From Paulownia fortunei (lineage: Eukaryota; Streptophyta; Magnoliopsida; Lamiales; Paulowniaceae), in contig CM033108.1 of the NCBI GenBank assembly GCA_019321725.1, positions 3,108,001 to 3,172,000 on the forward strand: 64,000 nucleotides of DNA, read 5' to 3'. The position numbers and the translations under genes were made by a program. The notes below the pieces were generated by a model. It had not been told where the DNA came from. It saw only the letters and a list, made by a program, of their open reading frames with translations, and searched no databases. Below, one piece after another: positions 26,811-39,715 of this stretch; the first letter of the stretch is position 1; every line of letters starts with the position of its first letter.

Positions 26811-28620
26811 CTACCATTCCATGGAATGCACTCTCCGCAGAACTCTTGGAGGTCTTCGCTTTTCCACAACTGGAATTAGGTTCTCCATGAGCTGCACTTG
26901 GAACCAAGCCAAATTAAACATTTGGCATGGTAATTAAGACTAACACAATTAAAACTAATTTTCAGGATAAAGATTCACATATCAAGACTAGACACTATTA
27001 TCCAAGTAGTGACAGGTGAGCCACAGATCTCAACACCAAAGAGATCCTAATCAAGTTGAAATTCAGAAAATAGGTTTATCATTGAGGTTCAGAAAAATAA
27101 ACCACTCACTATCAGTTCAAACAATCACAAAACAGAACTGCAGGCTGGAGCTGTAGCATATCTAAAGCACATAAGTTGAAATGATTAGATTGCCTCTTCA
27201 TAGGGGAGATGACCTCAAGGTAGGTTATCAAAGCATGCATCCCTTAATAGCAGAACTGTCCCCATGCAAGCCTACTCCGCATATTTCAAACCCAAGTATA
27301 TTGAAAAGATGGAGCACACATCATATGCCTAATTAAAAAGGTAAATCAAGAAAAAACTTGTTAATACATCCTGAAAACATATCATTGAGCACACTTTTCT
27401 TAATAGTGGAAATAAGTTGCCTAAATATATCATTGAGCACACATATCATTGACCACAGCATATCCACCCCAAGCAACCAAGAAATTAGAATCCAAGTCAC
27501 TTGTCTTGCTGTTATAGAAACATCTAATATTGCCCCTGTGCAAAATTATGCCCACTGTAACTCTGATGTGACTAAGTTGGGTCTGCAGAAGAAGATCTCA
27601 TCAAGGTTCTTTCCCAATCAAGTGGGTCCTTGCATTTTCTCATCTATATTTCCTGTCAATGTAACTCGTTAAGGTCCAACTAAAGCAAGGACCATTTCAC
27701 TAATTTACTCAAATCTAGCTCAAGGACATTGCCTAATTTACGAACATCTACAATTGCAAACTACAAGTCCTAGTTTAGAATAAATGTAAATGGCATTGTA
27801 GAACCAATGGAAATTGCAGCTTGGTAGTCCATTTGATGGTCAAATTTTTTTAAGATGTTACAATCTTGTCACCCCCACCTATTCTTCTCGTCAGGACACT
27901 AATGTGTACGCAAAGAGAAACTACAATTTATTAAACAAGAACAAGAACATTAGCATCAAGTTTTGATACGATTCACCTTACAACTAAATAGAAGTTCCCA
28001 GAATCAAATAAGATCTATTTCATTCATCTTCACAATGGCTATTTAGGGAAGACCTACTGTCCATGATGAAAAAAAGAAGTGCTCATAAGATATTACAACA
28101 TCAGTTATGGCGAAGAATTTTATTACCATTAGCTATTTTGATATTTAGTTTGATATTTAGGTTACACTTACCTCCTATCTGAAACAGAAAAATTACCAAC
28201 TTCCCCCCTTCATCTTTCATAATTACAAAAACTTCCTCCCTAAGTTTGCTCCGTTAAAAAATCCAAACGAAAGTAATGAATTGAACACTTTGCCTTCAAC
28301 TTAAAAAATAAAAAAGAAAGGGTACCTTTATGATATACCCATGATTCAATTTTATTACCCGAAAATTTTTAAAATATCTTAAACAAAAAATATCCTTTTG
28401 CCCCCATATCATATAAATCTTGGAATAGACTCAAGTCCAATTGTTTAGATTTAATTTAAAGAGGCCCAATCCTATGAAACCCTAAACCGATTCTTCCTCT
28501 CCCTTCCCCACCACCGCCCTCATCTCCTCTCCCCTTTCCTCCCTCTCTGTCACTCATTTCCCCTCACCACTGTTACCGCCTACTCCTTCCTTATTCCTTC
28601 GCAACACCCGCATCCCCTCT

Positions 28621-28689
<69 letters not shown>

Positions 28690-31600
28690 TATTGCATTCT
28701 CCCTTCGCTCCTTGCCTATCATGTCCTCTCTCTCCCACCTTTCCACTACCTCCTTCCTCTCTTTCCCCGTTACAGTCTCCCTCTCTCTCCCCTCTTTGCC
28801 TAACCTTACCTCCCCGACACCTCGGCCTCATTTCTCTCTCCTTAACTCTCGCTCTCTCTCTCTCTCTCGCTCTCTCTCCCATCTACTGCCCACCCTATAC
28901 TCCCTTTCTTTCTCCCTACTCGTCCTCACCCCCTTCCTCATCTTTCTTGTTGCCACCTTTAAAAATAGAAGAAAAACAGTGTCCTCGAAAAAGAAAACAT
29001 GAAAGGAGAAGGATAAAAAATAGAGAATTTTTTAATTATTTTTAGGCTTCATTTGAATTGATGGATTTGAAGTTAAGAATTTCAAATCCATTGAACTTGT
29101 TTGGATAATCTCATGATATAGCAGATTTCTAATCCTTGAGCTCCTATTTTGAGCTATTTTTTAAGTCATTTTGATGGATTTCAAACCCATCTTATATGGA
29201 GTAATTTGAAATCCTTCTCTCCAAATCCTCCACTCAAATTCAAATTCTTCCATCCAAATGCAACCTTATGTTAAAATTAAGTCTCATTATTTTTCAAAGG
29301 CACATCTTTTTTCTATATTTCAATAAACAAGTCATTTTTCGTTGAAAAATGCAAGACTGATTGTTAGTCTACTATATATTCGGGAGTGTCGAAAAATAAC
29401 CAACGGCTATTTTTTTTCTTAAACAACTAATTTTTTCATCCAATGGCTATATTTTTGGAACAGTGTTTCATTACAATATTTCCTTTTTATATATCTAATT
29501 AGTACATTTACAACCCCTCTAAGTTTCAAATGTTACCAACGTTGAATCAAGGACAAAATAAGTTCATTAGAAAAATTTTGTTGACGTCATTAAAGTGGAG
29601 TTTATTGTAATTTTGTAAGGGAAACAGTTGGTAATTTAGCTATTTTACATGGGAGGTTAATTGTAATTAACACTTAAAGTTAAAGACACAATCACAAAAA
29701 ATGCTAGTAAAATTATATGCTAACTTTAGGTTATATGATGTTTATATATGTCGACATGTATTAAAGATTAGGAGAGCAGCAATTGTCTTCAAACTAACAT
29801 TTAGGGTAAGTTAATTTTATTCCAAGGGAATGCCTATGGAAGAAGAGGTGTTATCTATATAAGATAAAAGATGCCATGTGCCCCTGAGAACATGTGTAGA
29901 ACATGACAGAAGTAAGCTCACGGACCACAGGCAGAAGCACCTGCAAATATAGTTAAATGATTTATCACTCTACAACACATCTTATCCTTATATTCAAGTT
30001 TCCCTAAATAGTAATCCATCTTCAGTTTGGATCTGCATTTTAAAAACCTTTAGCAAACAAAAGAGGAGAAATGGTTTAGCATGGAATCTGTTGAGAAACA
30101 TCCATGAACAGGTAATTTATAAGAAACGTGAAAAATCATCTTATACATAACACAAACAAAGATCTTGAAATCTTCTGCATTCATGTTAGGTCACTAACTC
30201 ACTGCAAGTATCTACATACGAATGACCAACCTAAAATCCAAATAGAACAGATGGATTCAGTTACATCAGTACTTTAAATCTCGATTCTTCAATGGTAATT
30301 TTCATCCAACAGACAAAGTCATTTCAGCTACAACTGTATCGAATTAAAAGCATAACTTCTCAGTTGATTAAAATCTAATACGATTGATAACAACCAATAG
30401 CAGCAATATCACACTTGCTGTCTCAAACCAGATTTTCTCACGATCAACAGTAATAGAATCATAAATTGAACAACACAATCTAGTTTAAAATCATAGTCCG
30501 TACGCATCTATGCAATGGAGTCTAGCTAGTGATAATTACATTATTCAAGTTCACCACAATTATTCTGATAATAAAATACAGACTCAACGAAATTGTAGAA
30601 CAACAAGCAAGTGGCTTTATATTCAAAAATATGGAACTGATGCTATACATTGATTACAGACAATTTTCATAAGACACATACAAGCTTGCAACTACCTTGA
30701 TCATGAAATGTTCAAAAGATGTCATAGGCACAATAGAAGATGAATTATAACCTGAAATTTATCCCCAAATAAAAAACCATTTGTTTTCTTCAACAATTAA
30801 GCATAGAAATACACGGTAGACATGCAATAGAAACCAAATATATAGCATTTGCATGTGAGAGATATCTGTACATTGTGCAAACATCAAAAGGAAATAAAAA
30901 AGGAAGAGAACAATCAATCTTAAAGTATCTATCAAGGCACAGGTAAGAAAGAGTAACATCAGCAAACCCATACCTGCTTGTATCTCTCCTTGTTCAATTC
31001 AGCCTGCATGTAGAGAAGTTTATTGAGAACCTTCCCAAATATAATAAACAATATGAGAAAAATATACGGCCTTAAAAGTAATAAATACAGAGAAAATGGG
31101 GCAAAGTGAGCATAAGTTTCGCCAACACATCTACAGAGCATAAGTAACAAAAATAGTACTGCTTGATAGAAAATTAGAATATGATTTTAAAGTGATATCA
31201 ATACAATCCTCAATTATCAACTTTCCACTTTTACTTATTATTTTTAATGAGCATCGACCACAAATTTCTTCTTGAAAGAATAAATTAATCTCAATGAGTA
31301 TCAACCACAAATTTGTTCTTGAAAGAATAAATTTATCTCGTTATACATGTAGTCACAATTATCCAAAAATCACATAACAATTTCATTCAAGAGACTTGAA
31401 AAGCTAGTAAAAGGGCTGAATCGTTTTTCCAATTTAAATAGAATATAAAAAATGGCATCCATACCTCTTCTTTTAAAAGCCTAGCATTATCCTCCTCTAG
31501 TTGTGTCACCAATGACTCCAACTCCACGGTATAAGCCTTGAAGGAGAAAAAGAAGAAAAAAACACTCAAGCTTAATTACCATAAAAAGTTATACTTGATT

Positions 31601-32378
31601 CAATAATTGACAAAATTAAAAACACAACAAATAAGAGAGAGAAACATAAAAGGTATAAAAGAAAAGAAAAAGAAAAAGGAACCTGCTTTCGCTCCCTGGA
31701 CCTAGCAGCAGATTCCCTGTTTTTAATCATTCGTCTCTGCTTTTGCTGCGTGGCCTTGTCAAGCGGTACCTCCTCTACAGCCGCCCTCCTCTTCCCTCTC
31801 CCACCGCCGGTGACGCCCCCACTCACCGCCGCCATTCCATTCCCAAAGTCCACACCAAACCCATTCTGCACGCACACAGCAGGCGCAAACTGCACCGCCG
31901 GAACCCCCGCCGCAGGATTCATCATCACCGTCTCCATTCCATAAGCGCCCACCGTCGTCGCCGTCGGATCCATCGTCACCACCGCCGGAACCCTAACATC
32001 CTCCTCGTTCGCCGCCCCCGCCTTAGCCAGGAAATCCTCCAGAGTCATCGCCGGCTCCGCGCTCCCCCCACCTCCGGCGCCGCCACTCACAATATCCCTC
32101 CACACCTCATCCACCGTCTTATTCCCGTTTCCATTCCTCATTCCTCCACCACCGCCGTCAACGGCAGACGATCCTCCGCCGCTCCCACCGCCGTTGTTGT
32201 TGTTCTCCAGAGCGAAGGAGTCGGAATCGGAGTAAATGTTCCTAAGTAGATCATCCATGCTCATGGAGCCGAAACCCCGATTGTGATCGGAGTGGAGATT
32301 TAAGGTGGAAGTTGAGGGCTGACGTGGGAGATCCGGATTGGGCGGTGACCTGGTCGCCATCACCTTCGACGACGCCAT
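26811..32378 (-). CDS. GBF4: Group-A bZIP transcription factor, GBF4-like; 4 coding exons
   Basis: Minus-strand exons: 32378-31683, 31536-31465, 31003-30974 and 26891-26811. All introns are GT-AG and all junctions fall between codons, giving 292 residues. Conserved group-A motifs are SMSMDDLLRNIYSDS at about 38-52, TVDEVWRDIV at 88-97 and MTLEDFLAKAG at 111-121. The basic region (about 213-232) contains the N-x7-R core NRESAARSR. It is followed by a leucine zipper (AYTVELESLVTQLEEDNARL ...). The C-terminus ends RRVHSMEW, carrying the R-x-x-S phosphorylation motif of the ABI5/AREB/GBF4 subfamily. Such factors bind G-box/ABRE (ACGTG) elements in ABA and stress responses (family knowledge). Gly-rich stretches separate the motifs. 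Intron 3 is unusually long (4082 bp). The GBF4-type assignment rests on the spacing of the motifs and the EW ending. Confidence 0.93.
28477..28488 (+). promoter_or_regulatory. Telo-box with adjacent GGCCCAAT motif inside bZIP intron 3
   Basis: AAACCCTAAACC lies 7 bp after GAGGCCCAAT (28461-28470) and is followed by a CT-rich stretch. This arrangement (site II-like GGCCCA plus telo-box plus CT-rich leader) is typical of promoters of plant translation and housekeeping genes. Here it points along the plus strand, antisense to the bZIP gene, and no recognisable coding exon follows. Confidence 0.4.
28619..28686. repeat. (CT)n microsatellite in bZIP intron 3
   Basis: About 30 CT units with small interruptions, in the middle of a broader pyrimidine-rich stretch (28490-28970). 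In the bZIP pre-mRNA it reads as (GA)n. The Arg/Glu-rich and Ser/Leu-rich frames across it are repeat translations. Confidence 0.95.
29045..29265. mobile_element. Tourist-like MITE, copy 2 (221 bp), in bZIP intron 3
   Basis: Left end GGCTTCATTTGAATTGATGG; the right end on the other strand is GGTTGCATTTGGATGG. TTA flanks both sides (29042-29044 and 29266-29268). The length equals that of the element at 6467-6687, and the ends match it, so both belong to one family. Insertion in an intron is typical for Tourist MITEs. Confidence 0.82.
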
Positions 32379-32517
32379 CTACATAAATTTACCTGCCCGC
32401 CGATTTTCTCGGAATTGAATCATTTTTTTCCCCAGACTGAAAATTGAAATCCAATTGCAGAAAAATAAAGTTTGAATGGCGTGAATGTGCCTGTAGGCTG
32501 TAGATATAGAGATGACT

Positions 32518-32555
<38 letters not shown>

Positions 32556-32760
32556 AACAGTATAGAGCGAAGGAGAGCGGAAGGATGTAGAAAGAAATGG
32601 AGATAAAGGAGTTGGACGTATTAGTTAATGTCCTTTTGCGAGAGTAAGTTTAGGTTGCCTATACTCGCTCTATGGGAATAGTAAATCCCATTTAGTATAG
32701 GGGCATAATAGTCTTTTTCAGATTGGTGAAAATTCTGCTTCGAAGGTAGTGATGGGTTTG
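32379..32760 (-). promoter_or_regulatory. 5' leader and proximal promoter region of the bZIP gene
   Basis: Sequence upstream of the minus-strand start codon. It contains the (GATA)n array at 32518-32555, about 140-177 bp before the ATG, so the array is either in the 5' UTR or in the core promoter. No clear TATA box is evident, and the transcription start is not determined. Confidence 0.4.
32518..32555. repeat. (GATA)n microsatellite upstream of the bZIP gene
   Basis: About nine perfect tetranucleotide units. The position near the gene start makes repeat number a possible source of expression variation, which is inference. Confidence 0.95.
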
Positions 32761-35280
32761 GAAATTCATTTTAAATGAATTTTTTAGATAAAAAATCATT
32801 TGTATGATAGTTATTTATAAATGGATTTTTAGAATAATTTTTTTTTAAAAAAATTCATTTTGAAAAAATATAATTTTATAATTTTTAATTTTTTTTTGTA
32901 CTTCTATTTTATAGATATTAAATTACATTTCCATTAAATATTGGACAATGTTTATAAATATTTTTTAAAAAAATTATATTAAAAATTATATTTTTACATA
33001 TGAACTTTTATTTCAAAAGTTAAAAATTCTCCTAAATATGTACAATATAATGTTCATATTTCACCCGATATATCATATATCGGGTAGATGGTTATATGTC
33101 GAGTATGTAAGCATATGTGAAATAAAATACATTTAAGAATAAATATTGCACTCGATAATATATATCGAGGTGTAGTATTTAACGGACCAAAAATAGTTTG
33201 GTCCTCGACCACTTTATAATGAGAGCCATCTTGTTTGTGTATTAAAAATAAATATAAATTATAATGCTGTAATATATATTATATAAGTAGTTGTTGCATT
33301 TCAATTTTTATTTTGGTATTATTTAATAAAACAAATTCAAATTAAAATGTTATTCTTTTTCACATGGGTCCTAAAAATAGTTCAATAAGATGATATTTTT
33401 ATTTTATTTTTGAGTGAGACTTAAAAATAATTAAGGAAGATAAAAGAAAAAAAATCTTTGTGCTCAAAATCATTACTGTAAGTTATAACTTATGAACTAT
33501 AATATCTTTTTTTTCTTTTATTCTTTTTTTTTGTAAAACTTCAAAAAAATTCTTCAGTCATTATTAACTGTAATCTTCATTATTTGTTTCATCTTTCAAC
33601 TTACATTACTTGTTAGACATCTCTCATTCACCATCACCAACAATATAGTTTTTTCACTACTTGTTCGTAAAATGACAATGATTAATGATTTTTTTAAATT
33701 TTGATTTATTAATTTTTAATGCCCAATTTAAAATTTTTGGTGGCCTAAGTGGACAATTATGTGATCAGGATTTAGACATGTTCTAACTAATTACACTTTT
33801 TTTGTGTGAAACAATTAAAATACAAATGCCAATCCCATGTCATGTTAATGTCCCGCTCTAGTTAGCTTTAAAATAGATTTTTTGTAAAAAAAGTTTGAAT
33901 TATTTAGGAAGGCGATGAAAGGTTCAAAAAAAAAAAAAGAGTGGATGGTTAGAAAGATTATAATACACAAAGGATTAATAATGGAGTGTAAATTATCCAA
34001 TCGGATATTTTTTTACATAAAGGTAATTTAAATTGGGGCTTTAAGTTAGTAGAAATGATTAAAAAGTATTTCCCAAAATTTTGATGAGAGTATGTTTCTA
34101 TCCATCGATGAAGTAAATAATTATCAAGAGCACGTGTTACATGTCTAATAATTAGTGTGAAAACACTAAATAATGTGGAACTTACAAATTAAACGTGGCG
34201 TAATCTTTATTGAAGGATATTTTTTTATACCAAATGTATATAAGAATTTTTATTGAATAAATGAATTTTTTTAATGGATAGAAAAATCCAATAAATTTGA
34301 AATATTTACAAGATGAGCCATATGAGGTAAAAATCTCATATGAAATAGTAAACACACACACACCCCCAAAAAAAAAAAAAAAAAATAGGGTTAGGCATGA
34401 AATTAAGATAAGTGAATGCAGTGATAAATTTTCTTTTTTCTTTTTTAAGGAGAATGATTAAATATGTATCATACATTACATTCAATAGAAGAAACACTAA
34501 CAGAATAAGCTACTATGTAATATATATTAATGAAATTTGAATTCAAAATCTCTAAATTTTAAAATATCAACTTTCTTATTAAGAAAAAAAAAATACTATT
34601 AGAACAAAACCTCATTAGCAGATGCATTATTAGAATAATAAAAAAAAATTCTGATAAAAATCAATAACTTTTCTTTTCTTTAGTGAAATTCATCAAGTAT
34701 AAAATAATTTAATTGATCTAATGACCTAATAAATGATGATGTGCACGAAGAAAAAGTGAAGAATTGACATGGTAGTCAAATCAAATATTAGGTGACATTC
34801 ATTTTAAATTGAAGACTTTTATGATCAGAATAATTGACCATTGGACTTATCTCTTCCTGTCAAGTCTTTAAAACTAAAGTTTTGAATGTTCATCTGCATT
34901 TTATAAAAAAAGAAAAGGAATAGAGACAAAAAGCACAGCAATACCGCAAAGATAATAAAATGATTATTAAAATATCAATGACATGTCATATTCCTCCAAT
35001 TTATCCTTTCAATTGAAAGTGTATTATTCAATAATTTTTTTTTTTATAATCTAAATTTCAGATTTCGTCCGATTAATTTTAGAAGATTGCGATCTTCCCT
35101 CTTAGTTCGGCTTCAATATAAATTCAAATTCGATCATAGCCTATACATGATCGAACATTCGATTAAGAATTAATCCATCCAACATACCTCCAATACCTCA
35201 TCTTAAACTCCAATCATCTTACCACTATTTCATGCCCGTATGGATAAGGCACGCCCGCCCGCATACAAACACTCACACAC
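32761..35280. other. AT-rich intergenic region without a gene
   Basis: Homopolymer-rich, about a quarter GC. It contains short dyads such as CGATATATCATATATCGGGT near 33063-33082 and an (AC)n/(A)n run near 34353-34384. I see no coding exon or recognisable mobile element. Confidence 0.55.
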
Positions 35281-35289
35281 ACACATATA

Positions 35290-35890
35290 TATAATTTTTA
35301 TTAGTTAAAATTAATATTATACTCGTATAATATATATATATAAATAATTAAAACATATTTTCACCTTTTGTATACCTTTTGAACTTTCGAATATTCTATA
35401 TTTATGAGAAGAAACGTTTAAGTATCTATATAATACTTGAAGAAAGATACTTTATTTTAATAAATATTGAAAATAGTTAAATTTAATCTATAAATTATTT
35501 AAAAAGTTATTTATAAATATTAATAAAATATTATATAAATAAAACATAAATATCATAATAATTTATGAGTACACTAATCATTATCAAATATTTATCTTTA
35601 AGTTATGTCATAAATATAAATTAAATAATATATATATATATTTGTATAATTTAAAAATAAGTACAAATATATTTTATATAAAAATTAATATCAAAATTAA
35701 TCATATTTTTGCTCCCAAATAATTATTTTAGATTCGTATATTGCTCATATGTCTAGAAATTAATATATCTTTTATTTTTATTTTATATTTTTTGATTTAT
35801 TTTTTTACCGTAATTTTTAATAAAAAATTATAATATATTCGTACCTATTAAATATCAATTTTTTTTCCTCTCGTATTTAATTAATTAGGA
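35290..35890 (+). repeat. AT-rich dispersed repeat, copy 2
   Basis: Collinear with 23630-24240. Shared strings include TTTATCTTTAAGTTATGTCA, AAAAATAAGTACAAATATA and TATAATATATTCGTA followed by TATTAAATAT. Non-coding. Confidence 0.6.
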
Positions 35891-36309
35891 AACTAAATAA
35901 ACAAATTACATGAACACATGTCAATTGTCCTCCTTAATTTTATTGATAATCATTCCTTCCTCAAATATCAAAATAAGCGGTAATAATATCATCATTATCA
36001 TTATTTTTAAATAATCAATGTATTAATGATTTTTTTTTTGTGCTGTCACATCCAAATTTTAAAAGTACATAAGTAATTTGGACTATTTTTATATAACTTA
36101 CAGAATTAGATTATTTGTCTCAAAATAATAAAATTTCAGCATACTTACGTGTGAGCATTTTCCATTTATGCAATATTTTTAAGTCACTCAGCGTTGCTCA
36201 ATTATTTCAACTATTAAGTTTTAATAATAACTATTGTAAATTTACTATAAACTACAACAATTACTTTTCCATTTAGTTTTAATATTTTATTTTTTTAAAA
36301 TAAATTATT

Positions 36310-36790
36310 ATTACATTGTTACCAAAAAGTAATTCCAGGTCAGCACCAAAGCCAATTCTAGTTAGGAGGGCAAGGGAGTGAGAAGTACGCCCCTGAGGAG
36401 CGCGTGGTGGGAAATTAGCTCCGCCTGCCAGAAATGGCATAGGCGCTTGCAAATGGGGATTTGCCATTCTGGGGGTTGACTTTATATATTGTTTAGTCAT
36501 CAAATCAGTGCCGGCCCGAAATCAAGCCGGTTCAGTACAGAAAGAAGACTCACACAGGTACCAAGGAACGAGTTTTGCTAGTCCCCAATGTGTTTTTACT
36601 ATTTCAAAAAAATTCTTCCTGTCTCTTCCGTAAGGCAACGTTCATCCTCGGATGCGACTGGACTTGGGTGATCTGGAACGAACTAGAAGAGAAGTGGAAA
36701 GAGCAGTGTAAAAGTACCTGTTAACCGGTTGAAAAGCGTGTTCATGCTTTTCCTATGCATATAGATCTTGCTTGGACAAAAGATTTTAAG
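36310..36790. other. GC-richer block, candidate organellar (mitochondrial-like) DNA insertion
   Basis: About 480 bp at roughly 45-50% GC sits inside DNA of about 25% GC, with sharp changes on both sides and none of the repeat families found elsewhere in the window. It contains an open minus-strand frame (36503-36279) without known similarity to me. Texture such as CACACAGGTACCAAGGAACG and GGTTGAAAAGCG resembles plant mitochondrial intergenic DNA. This is an impression from composition and style; a piece of a captured gene is the alternative. Confidence 0.4.
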
Positions 36791-37225
36791 GAATTGTCAA
36801 TCTATTTTGCCGTGTGCGATTTTGTAATAGAGTGAAGTAAAATTAAATGTGTAATTTTTTTATGATTTGTGGTGTTTTTTCGATTTTTAAGTTGATTTAT
36901 ATTAAAACTTAAATATTTTTTTTTTTGTTATATTCGTATTACTCCACCAGCAAAAACAACTTTAAAATTGTACATCATATAAAAATAATGAAAAGAATAT
37001 AATCATAAATGATGTGAAGAGTTTGTCAATTGAATGATACTTTATTTATTTATATAAATTATATTGTTAATGCATGACATTAATTTTTGTTAATTGAATT
37101 TCCTCGTCGTCTAATCTTATATGGAGAAATTGGCTAATTCATATATCATGAAATTTCAAAGAAAAAATTAAAAATTAAAAATTAAACAAAAAAATTGAAA
37201 AAATTATATATACCAACGCTTCTAA

Positions 37226-37228
<3 letters not shown>

Positions 37229-37258
<30 letters not shown>
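37229..37258. repeat. (AT)n microsatellite
   Basis: About 14 AT units in AT-rich spacer. Confidence 0.9.
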
Positions 37259-37263
<5 letters not shown>

Positions 37264-37439
37264 TTAAGATTGAAATTAAACATACATGCTTATTGTCTTA
37301 AAGCTTGAAAGCAATAAAATTTTGTGAGAAAAAAGATGATAAGTACATTAAGAATTAATTACTAAATTAAATTTAAATAAATAGTACAATTATAAGTTAA
37401 TATTAAATATTAATAAATTCAACCATTCATAAAATTAGA

Positions 37440-37760
37440 GGTGACTACGGGTCAGGTTGGAACCGAATTCGGCCCGTGATCAACAGGTAAAAAATCATTC
37501 ACTACGAATTGGGTTAATCCAACCCATCGAACAGTCGGTTCTAATTTTTTTTTTTGTATTTTTTTTCTATAAAAATATTTCTCCCTTTTCATTTTTATTT
37601 GCATTTTTATATTTCAACTCTTAATTTTTTATTTTTAATTATTTATTATTCAATTCTATATTTTATACTATTTCAATTATTTTATTAAATTATTTTTTAT
37701 ATTATGTTTTTTTATTTTTAATTATTCATTATTCAATTTAAGTTTGGGTTCTATCTACAG
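37440..37760 (+). mobile_element. 5'-end fragment of the same hAT family
   Basis: Starts with GTGACTACGGGTCAGGTTGG and contains the ACCCATCGAACAGTCGGTTC type of hAT end sequence. The AT-rich part at 37560-37730 (TTATTTCAATTATTTTATT-type blocks) matches the reverse complement of 42940-43150, the leader of the transposase in the large element. The rest of the element is missing or decayed beyond recognition. Confidence 0.55.
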
Positions 37761-39715
37761 GCCACCACCGATGGCTCATGTTGCCCACCTAGTCTAAGGA
37801 AAAATACTATTTTTCGTTCTCTCAATTTTATTTTCTTTAAAACCTCTATACATATCAGATTTGTTATCAAAATTATTTGTGGATATGTTTGTTTTGTATA
37901 TTTAGAATTTTAAATAAATTGAATCAAGTCGAATTTATTACTATTTAAATTTATTTGAAATTTTATAAAGTTTTTAAAATTATGTTTGGATTTGATTTGA
38001 TTATTAATGTTTGAACAAACTTTAATTGTATTTGGCACAATCGAATTTGAGTAACTTGATTTTTTTATACATATTTTGTCATATTTGTATTCATCGAACT
38101 TGAGCTTAAGTCGAGCTTATGATCTTATTAATGTTGAAATTTGATTTATTATATTTATCAAATTGAGTTTAAATAAAATTTTAATTGAAATATCAAATTG
38201 TTTTATCTGTTTTCTAAACCAATGTAAATTTGAAGTTTTCAAAGTTGCAATATGTGTTGTGACATGTTATTCTTAGAAGGTACCATGAATTAGGCACTAA
38301 ACTTCTTTAATGTTGGTAGACTGCTATACTGCATTTTTAATTAATTAAATGGTTTGGTCTCATTGTGGCTTTGATATTGTATGATATTGTAATTTTTTAT
38401 ATGGTCTTAGAGTCATTTGAATTACAAAATAAGATTACACGTAAAAATCTTATCTAAAATTAAATAGAATTGAAAATAATTGGATCTAAAAAAAACAAAA
38501 TAATTGCATATTTTTTAAACTATGATATATTTGTATATATAGAGAAAACAATATGAATAATATAATGCACAAAATAAATAAGGGGCGGAGCCAAACTTAT
38601 AAGTTTGAGGGCAAGATTGAATTGTTTAAAAAAATAAAAATTTATTACTTATTTTCACACATCAAAATTTGTTCTCGTTGTGATATTTGTTAACTATCTA
38701 TTAAAACACGAATGCAAATATAAATATAGAATGTGAAATAGACACAAATTCATCATATTTATAGGACATCATATATAAGATAAAAGTTTAACTTACAAAT
38801 TAGACATATTTAACATGAAAATTAAAATAACTCTCAATATTTCATCATAAATTTGTAGGTCATTGATAAGTGTTCAAAAATTCACAATTATTATAAAAAA
38901 ACTAATCTTCAAATACAAATATGATTGATATAAGTAGCCTAATTATGAAACCTACTTTAAATAAGAAAAATAAAAAAAGAAATCAACTTTTTGTGTTCTA
39001 AGTAAATTAGTGTAAATTTATGTTCCACGTGGACGAAAGAAAAGAATCTAATTCTCATTAGGCTAAATAAAATAAAAAATAATTAAAAAGCAAAATATAG
39101 GACAAAGGACACCTAACAAGAAAAATAAGTGTGAATGATTAAAAAGAAAAAAGAAAACTAATGAAGTTTTTAACATCTTTCTTGTGAAAGAGACCTATTT
39201 TTCAAAGAAAATAATACTTCTTAATATTAGTTAAAAAAATTATAGTAATCATGTTAAAAATAGAATTTTTCAATCAAGTTTGTTTTCACAAACTAATGCA
39301 AGAATTTGAGTATTATTTCATAAAAATATTAATAAATTAAAATAATATTTATATCGTGTAAAACCTAAATCACAATTTTTTATAAAATAAAAAGATTTTA
39401 TCAAACAATAGAATCAGATAAATCAACCATTTAAAGATAAAAAATAAAAAAACTATCTGTAATGAATACATATTGAGTAAAATAAATTATATTTTTAGAA
39501 ACGTAATCATAAATTTTTTAAAAGGTAAGTACGACTACCTTCTTTAATTATTTATTAATAATAAATTATACCATTCAAAATTTGTAACAAGATGAATTTT
39601 GAATGAATTTTAGAACTTTTTTATTTGAAGAGGAAATAATAGAGCCGTTTCGATATATTGATGAAGAAAAAATTTGATTAAATTTTTTGAAATTCAAAGG
39701 AAGAAAAAGTGGGGG
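37761..39715. other. AT-rich intergenic region
   Basis: No coding region, RNA gene or clear mobile-element end recognised. The composition is AT-rich throughout. Confidence 0.5.

Noticed and set aside
28580..29045. Arg/Glu-rich and Ser/Leu/Pro-rich frames on both strands
   Set aside because: They translate the CT/GA microsatellite and its pyrimidine-rich surroundings; composition explains them fully.
31743..32249. 168-codon plus-strand frame rich in Arg, His and Pro
   Set aside because: It is the antisense shadow of the GC-rich first exon of the bZIP gene.
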